NCBI GenBank assembly: GCA_027336345.1
Contig: DAHWFZ010000118.1
Span: forward strand, 1 to 7,071
Length of the DNA: 7,071 nucleotides
Origin: Candidatus Wolfebacteria bacterium
GTDB lineage: Bacteria > Patescibacteriota > Minisyncoccia > UBA6257 > UBA9933
Direction of reading: 5' to 3'
How positions within the stretch are numbered: position 1 is the first letter of the stretch; each line of letters begins with the position of its first letter. Below are positions 5,721-7,071 of this stretch, one piece after another. The translations under genes and the position numbers were made by a program. Under the pieces are notes generated by a model, which ran no database searches, was not told the DNA's origin, and saw only the letters and a program-made list of their open reading frames with translations.

Positions 5721-5785
5721 CCTGAGATATTCCGAAGGATCCCAAAGAAAAGCAAAAGTAGATTCTTCGCAAGGCTCAGAAGGAC
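5716..5785. repeat. REP-like palindromic repeat, copy 3, overlapping a gene start
   Basis: GTCATCCTGAG (5716-5726), CCGAAGGATC (5732-5741), GATTCTTCGCAAGGCTCAGAA (the right half, from 5761) and GGAC (5782-5785) repeat the cores of the other two copies. Its left end read on the minus strand is ATGAC, which provides the ATG of the acidic ORF. It lies between that ORF and its probable promoter. Confidence 0.72.
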
Positions 5786-5850
5786 AAAAACAAATATATA
5801 GCAACCAATAATTTAGTAAAGTAACGACCTTTTATTAAAGATTAATAAAA

Positions 5851-5878
5851 ATGATATTAAATTTTAAAACCTTGTCAA
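5851..5878 (-). promoter_or_regulatory. Sigma-70-type promoter upstream of the acidic ORF
   Basis: On the minus strand TTGACA (5878-5873) is followed after 16 bases by TATCAT (5856-5851). The predicted start is near 5844, about 120 bases before the ATG at 5720. That leader is long for this window and is mostly repeat copy 3, consistent with repeat insertion between the promoter and the gene. Confidence 0.6.
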
Positions 5879-5905
5879 CCCGCGCAATCAAAAAAACCGG
5901 GCTAT

Positions 5906-6736
5906 TTACTGGCAGGCGGAAACTGCGGTGGCCAAAGTGCCGCTGGCATTAACCGTTAAAAGATGGCAGCCGCTTCCGTTGCTGTCCGGCAAAATAAGTC
6001 CGTATCCGGAGCTGGGAGTTGAAACATAAATACTGCCATTGGAAACGCGGACGCTTCCGGAAAAATATCCGTTTCTCCATAAGCTTCCCGAAGTTCCCAA
6101 ATCATAAGAAGCCGAGCTGCCGGGCAAAAGGTTGTCGTCAAACGTCGCGGCTGAAACCCTTGAAAATGCCGAGTGAAGCAACCGGCTGACTTGCAGTTGC
6201 GGGTTTGAACTGTTGATTGTCATTTGAAGGTCCAGGATCACCTCGTCGTGTCCGGGATAAAAGGTAATTTTTTTGAAATTTAAAGTATTTACAATAACGT
6301 TTGAGGTTGTCAGGTCCGTAGCTGTTGTTGTGCAGTTGTTTTTATCCGATTGCCCGGCGTTTCCCTGTGCCAGTTTTACGACTCCTCCAGACAAATAAAC
6401 GCAGGTTGGGTCCTGGGCGGGATTTTGCATCCTCAATTTCAGGGACGATGTTGAAATGTTCGCCGCCATATCAATATTTGAAGATTGTTTTACAAGCTGC
6501 TCAATGTTTTTAGTGACAAAATTCAATTGGCTGGAAAGTTCGCTGTCTGAAGATTGCTGGTTGCTTGTCCTAAGGACGCTCATAAAAATTCCGCCCATAA
6601 CTCCGCCGACAATTACCAAGAGCGTTATATAAATTAACAGCTCAATCATCGTAAACCCTTTTTTGGGTGAAAGGCGGAAGTTGAAAGAAGAAAGGCGGAA
6701 GCGGAGGCGGAAAAGTTTTTTAATAAGGGTTTTCAT
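5906..6736 (-). CDS. Type IV pilin-like (prepilin) protein with tail-fibre-like C-terminus
   Basis: This is a 276-residue prepilin-type protein, probably a minor pilin or pseudopilin (GspJ/PilW-like) of a type IV filament or type II secretion-like system. The leader (1-27) ends KKG. Cleavage is expected between Gly27 and Phe28, giving mature FTMIELLIYITLLVIVGGVM with Glu at mature position +5 and one hydrophobic helix (about 28-52). Residues 55-95 continue as a Ser/Gln-rich helix, and about 97-195 form a variable beta domain. The C-terminal part (about 201-276) has the pattern SASYDLGTSGSLWRNGYFSG (208-227) and ends in a Cys-containing segment (Cys257, Cys275). This resembles modules seen in tail fibres and in surface proteins of uncultured bacteria, from recall only. 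A leader peptidase gene is not in the window. The ATG is supported by an extended -10 eight bases upstream. Confidence 0.82.
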   Translation of the reverse strand: MKTLIKKLFRLRFRLSSFNFRLSPKKGFTMIELLIYITLLVIVGGVMGGIFMSVLRTSNQQSSDSELSSQLNFVTKNIEQLVKQSSNIDMAANISTSSLKLRMQNPAQDPTCVYLSGGVVKLAQGNAGQSDKNNCTTTATDLTTSNVIVNTLNFKKITFYPGHDEVILDLQMTINSSNPQLQVSRLLHSAFSRVSAATFDDNLLPGSSASYDLGTSGSLWRNGYFSGSVRVSNGSIYVSTPSSGYGLILPDSNGSGCHLLTVNASGTLATAVSACQ

Positions 6737-6744
6737 TTACAAAT

Positions 6745-6750
6745 ATTATA
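6745..6750 (-). promoter_or_regulatory. Extended -10 of the pilin-like gene (near-leaderless)
   Basis: The minus strand reads TGCTATAAT, an extended -10 with TATAAT at 6750-6745. Only eight bases separate it from the ATG at 6736, so transcription should begin at or next to the start codon. No good -35 is seen, as is common for extended -10 promoters. The mRNA would be leaderless or nearly so, in keeping with the absence of a Shine-Dalgarno. Confidence 0.55.
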
Positions 6751-6820
6751 GCAAAAAATGATGGAAAAATACGGGGATAAAACCAATTTCTGCCGGTTAT
6801 TTTTAAGCCGCGATGTCAAG

Positions 6821-6848
6821 TTGTTTTTTAAGGTTCTTTTTATATAAT
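6821..6848 (+). promoter_or_regulatory. Probable dnaE promoter
   Basis: TTGTTT (6821-6826) and a perfect TATAAT (6843-6848) are spaced by 16 bases. The start is predicted near 6855, leaving a leader of about 85 bases that contains the short ORF at 6875 and the hairpin at 6892-6923. Confidence 0.58.
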
Positions 6849-6874
6849 TGGGTTATAAATTTCTTTTTTATATT

Positions 6875-6901
6875 ATGACAAAATTCGTACACCCCGAATA
6901 A
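6875..6901 (+). CDS. Eight-codon upstream ORF mimicking the dnaE start
   Basis: ATG ACA AAA TTC GTA CAC CCC GAA TAA would encode MTKFVHPE. Codons 1 and 3-6 give the same residues as the dnaE N-terminus MKKFVHLH, and the first 19 bases match the dnaE start at 17 positions. It lies exactly 66 bases upstream and in frame with dnaE but is closed by a stop. It could be a leader peptide, a relic of a duplicated start, or a former start. Translation is unproven. Confidence 0.4.
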   Translation: MTKFVHPE

Positions 6902-6923
6902 TTTACTGGTGTAAATTACGGGG
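6892..6923 (+). promoter_or_regulatory. Bulged hairpin in the dnaE leader
   Basis: CCCCG (6892-6896) pairs with CGGGG (6919-6923), and TAATTTAC (6899-6906) pairs with GTAAATTA (6911-6918). A two-base AA bulge and the loop TGGT complete the hairpin. It contains the stop codon of the upstream ORF and ends 17 bases before the dnaE ATG. No U tract follows, so a translation-control or pausing role is likelier than termination. Loop bases GGTGTA (6908-6913) could instead pair with TACACC at 6888-6893 or at 6954-6959. Confidence 0.5.
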
Positions 6924-6940
6924 CAAGCCTTCACACACTT

Positions 6941-7071
6941 ATGAAAAAATTTGTACACCTACATACGCATAGTCACTATTCTTTACTTGATGGATTGGCG
7001 AAAGTTGATGATCTTATCGGGCGCGCCAAAGAGCTCGGGATGGACGCGCTTGCGATAACCGACCACGGCAA
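6941..7071 (+). CDS. dnaE: DNA polymerase III alpha subunit, N-terminal fragment
   Basis: The gene is cut by the window end after 43 codons. The translation [18 protein letters not shown] followed by LAITDHG at about residues 37-43 is the PHP-domain start of bacterial DnaE, the replicative polymerase. The [13 protein letters not shown] and TDHG metal-binding motifs are intact. The ATG at 6941 places HxH at residues 6-8 and at 8-10, as usual for this family. PolC-type polymerase is less likely because its PHP domain is internal. No Shine-Dalgarno is visible. Its closeness to dnaA and dnaN clusters the replication genes around the proposed origin. Confidence 0.93.
   Translation, partial: MKKFVHLHTHSHYSLLDGLAKVDDLIGRAKELGMDALAITDHG

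Noticed and set aside
5721..5804. N-terminal extension of the acidic ORF from a TTG at 5804
   Set aside because: The extra 28 residues are a translation of the repeat (PSEPCEES and DPSEYLR type strings), which is a well-known misannotation pattern.
5557..5811. Plus-strand ORF of 84 residues over the acidic gene and repeat copy 3
   Set aside because: Its C-terminal half is just the palindromic repeat translated, and the rest is the antisense of the Glu/Asp codons of the acidic ORF, which gives a Ser-rich artefact.
5880..5905. Possible terminator after the pilin-like gene
   Set aside because: On the minus strand CCCGG is followed by T7, and CGGG lies further on, but the pairable stem is only about four bases, so I cannot support a terminator.

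Overview
The window looks like the replication-origin neighbourhood of a member of the Candidate Phyla Radiation (Patescibacteria), most likely Parcubacteria-like. The reasons are the moderately AT-rich DNA, compact genes with almost no Shine-Dalgarno sites, a class A penicillin-binding protein with the C-terminal tail style familiar from that group, and a prepilin fused to a tail-fibre-like C-terminus. The taxonomic call is inference. Only dnaA, dnaN, dnaE and the class A PBP are identified with high confidence.

Layout. Positions 1-291 are an AT-rich non-coding leader with one DnaA-box-like site and a likely dnaA -10. dnaA (292-1644) and dnaN (1809-2927) lie on the plus strand. The 164-base spacer between them carries DnaA-box-like sites followed by six contiguous DnaA-trio triplets and a mirror-image second run. 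This matches the basal unwinding system of bacterial origins, and I read it as the likely oriC core. dnaN converges on a class A PBP gene (minus strand, 3062-5236). The two share a perfect 18-bp bidirectional terminator that contains the PBP stop codon. The PBP has a TTGACA-17-TAGAAT promoter.

Farther right on the minus strand are a small acidic protein gene (5526-5720) and a type IV pilin-like gene (5906-6736). The plus strand resumes with the first 43 codons of dnaE (6941 to the window end). Its leader holds an 8-codon ORF whose first six codons mimic the dnaE start, followed by a bulged hairpin.

Three copies of a REP-like palindromic repeat (cores GTCATCCTGA and GAAGGATC) sit between genes. 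One of them overlaps and supplies the apparent start codon of the acidic ORF.

Together dnaA (initiator), dnaN (sliding clamp) and dnaE (replicative polymerase) form a replication cluster around the origin. The PBP builds cell wall, and the pilin-like protein probably belongs to a type IV pilus or secretion-like filament. No tRNA, rRNA, CRISPR array or insertion sequence is visible.
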